A DNA stretch of 6,328 bases from an uncultured Bacillota bacterium (GTDB taxonomy: Bacteria; Bacillota; Clostridia; Peptostreptococcales; Anaerovoracaceae), in assembly GCA_946546075.1 (NCBI GenBank), contig CAMNNV010000076.1, forward strand, positions 1 through 6,328, written 5' to 3'. Position numbers and translations under genes: made by a program. Below the pieces are notes generated by a model. The model worked only from the letters and a program-made list of their open reading frames with translations, had not been told where the DNA came from and searched no databases. Below are positions 5,178-6,328 of this stretch, piece after piece (within the stretch, counting starts at the first letter, position 1; every line of letters starts with the position of its first letter).

Positions 5178-6328
5178 ATGAGCCTTAACGATACACCAAG
5201 AGCAGACAGACTGCACATAGCCATATTCGGCAGGAGAAACAGCGGCAAATCATCTCTGATCAACATGCTGACAGGGCAGGAGATCGCACTTGTCTCAGAT
5301 ACTCCGGGAACTACGGCAGATCCCGTGTATAAGTCCATGGAGTTTCATCCCATCGGCCCAGTGGTGTTCATAGACACCGCCGGGTACGACGATGTAGGAG
5401 AGCTGGGAGCGCTGCGTGTCGAGAAGACGAAGGAAGTTTTAGATAAAACAGATATCGCCATCGTGGTCATCAATGGTGCAAAACAGGAAGATTATGATAT
5501 CGAAGCAGACTGGATAAACAGCCTGCAGAAAAAGAACATTCCGGTGATCCTGGCAGTAAACAAGATCGATCAGGTAGACAGCGTGCCGCGCGAGCTTCCT
5601 GAGGTCTGGCGGAATGTCCCGACTTCATACGTGAGTGCGCTCACGGGAGAAGGTGCAGAAGATCTCAGAGAAAAAATCGCATCAGTAGTTCCGGATGATT
5701 TTTACCGCAGAAAGATCTTCGGAAGCCTCGTAGAGGAAGAGAGCCTTGTGCTTCTCGTTATGCCGCAGGATATCCAGGCGCCAAAGGGGAGACTGATACT
5801 TCCTCAGGTGCAGACGATACGCGAAGCTCTCGACAGGAAATGTACTGTCGTCTCAACGACAGCAGACGGGATAAAAAGAGCGCTGGCATCTCTCAGCAGA
5901 GACCCGGACCTTATCGTCACCGATTCACAGTGCTTCCGAATGGTCCATGATGTGAAGCCGGAAAGCAGTCTTCTCACATCATTCAGCGTGCTTTTCGCAG
6001 CGTACAAAGGGGACATAGATGTTTTCGTCAAAGGAGCATCGCAATTAGACGATATGACTGAAAATTCAAGGGTCCTGATAGCGGAAGCCTGCACCCACGT
6101 GCCTCAGAACGAGGACATCGGCAGGGTCAAGATACCACGCATGCTGCGAAAAAAGATCGGTGAAGGGCTTACTATCGACAACGTATGCGGCAACGATTTC
6201 CCGGATGAAGAGGGACTGAAGAACTATGATCTGGTGATCCACTGCGGAGCCTGCATGTTCAACAGAGCGCACGTAATGAGCCGGATCGCCTCAGCACAGC
6301 AGGCAGGCGTTCCCATCACGAATTACGG
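5178..6328 (+). CDS. hydF: [FeFe]-hydrogenase maturation GTPase HydF (3' end cut off)
   Basis: HydF is the scaffold on which the 2Fe subcluster precursor is held before transfer to apo-hydrogenase; GTP binding modulates its contacts with HydE and HydG. The frame is open from 5178 to the window end (383 complete codons), about 20 to 25 residues short of the usual 400 to 410. The N-terminal GTPase domain has P-loop GRRNSGKS (18-25), switch region TPGTTADPV (42-50), DTAG (66-69) and NKID (128-131). A dimerization domain follows at about 170-290 (for example LVMPQDIQAPKGRLILPQVQ). The C-terminal cluster-binding domain has the CxH...HCxxC motif: C305, H307, then HCGAC with C356 and C359, 48 residues after H307. 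All ligands are present, so the gene looks functional. It sits 20 nt after hydG and is probably co-transcribed with it. hydE could lie beyond the window. Confidence 0.96.
   Translation, partial: MSLNDTPRADRLHIAIFGRRNSGKSSLINMLTGQEIALVSDTPGTTADPVYKSMEFHPIGPVVFIDTAGYDDVGELGALRVEKTKEVLDKTDIAIVVINGAKQEDYDIEADWINSLQKKNIPVILAVNKIDQVDSVPRELPEVWRNVPTSYVSALTGEGAEDLREKIASVVPDDFYRRKIFGSLVEEESLVLLVMPQDIQAPKGRLILPQVQTIREALDRKCTVVSTTADGIKRALASLSRDPDLIVTDSQCFRMVHDVKPESSLLTSFSVLFAAYKGDIDVFVKGASQLDDMTENSRVLIAEACTHVPQNEDIGRVKIPRMLRKKIGEGLTIDNVCGNDFPDEEGLKNYDLVIHCGACMFNRAHVMSRIASAQQAGVPITNY

Overview
The window carries five plus-strand protein-coding genes, closely packed and of roughly balanced GC content. The gene set and order (Rho factor, a YqhQ-type DUF1385 membrane protein, PrmC, then two [FeFe]-hydrogenase maturases) point to an anaerobic, fermentative Bacillota of class Clostridia. 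Strong purine-rich ribosome binding sites, frequent AGA/AGG arginine codons and the [FeFe]-hydrogenase genes fit this. A finer placement, perhaps a relatively GC-rich Peptostreptococcales or Anaerovoracaceae-like lineage, is only a guess.

Region 1 (1-168) is the rho promoter and leader: a near-consensus sigma-A promoter, a short hairpin, and the ribosome binding site that fixes the rho start. Region 2 (169-3601) is a compact unit of rho, yqhQ-like and prmC. The gap between the first two genes is 21 nt, and the last two overlap by 32 nt. It joins transcription termination (Rho), a multi-pass membrane protein of unknown role, and maturation of peptide-release factors (PrmC). The usual clostridial companions rpmE (after rho) and prfA (after prmC) are not here.

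Region 3 (about 3556-3732) is the most interesting stretch. The 131-nt gap between prmC and hydG ends in a perfect 10-bp intrinsic terminator whose T-run stops only 25 nt before the hydG start codon. That leaves no room for a promoter after it. A plausible extended -10 promoter lies in the last codons of prmC. The transcript from it would begin with about 140 nt of GC-rich leader that can fold either as a long hairpin or as an H-type pseudoknot, then the terminator, then the hydG ribosome binding site. This is the layout of a cis-acting riboswitch or attenuator. I cannot match it to any class I know.

Region 4 (3733-6328) holds hydG (complete) and hydF (cut by the window end, about 20 to 25 residues short of usual length). 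HydG is a radical-SAM tyrosine lyase that makes the CO and CN ligands of the hydrogenase H-cluster. HydF is the GTPase scaffold that carries the 2Fe precursor to the hydrogenase. They are 20 nt apart and probably co-transcribed. hydE and the hydrogenase gene itself are not in the window.
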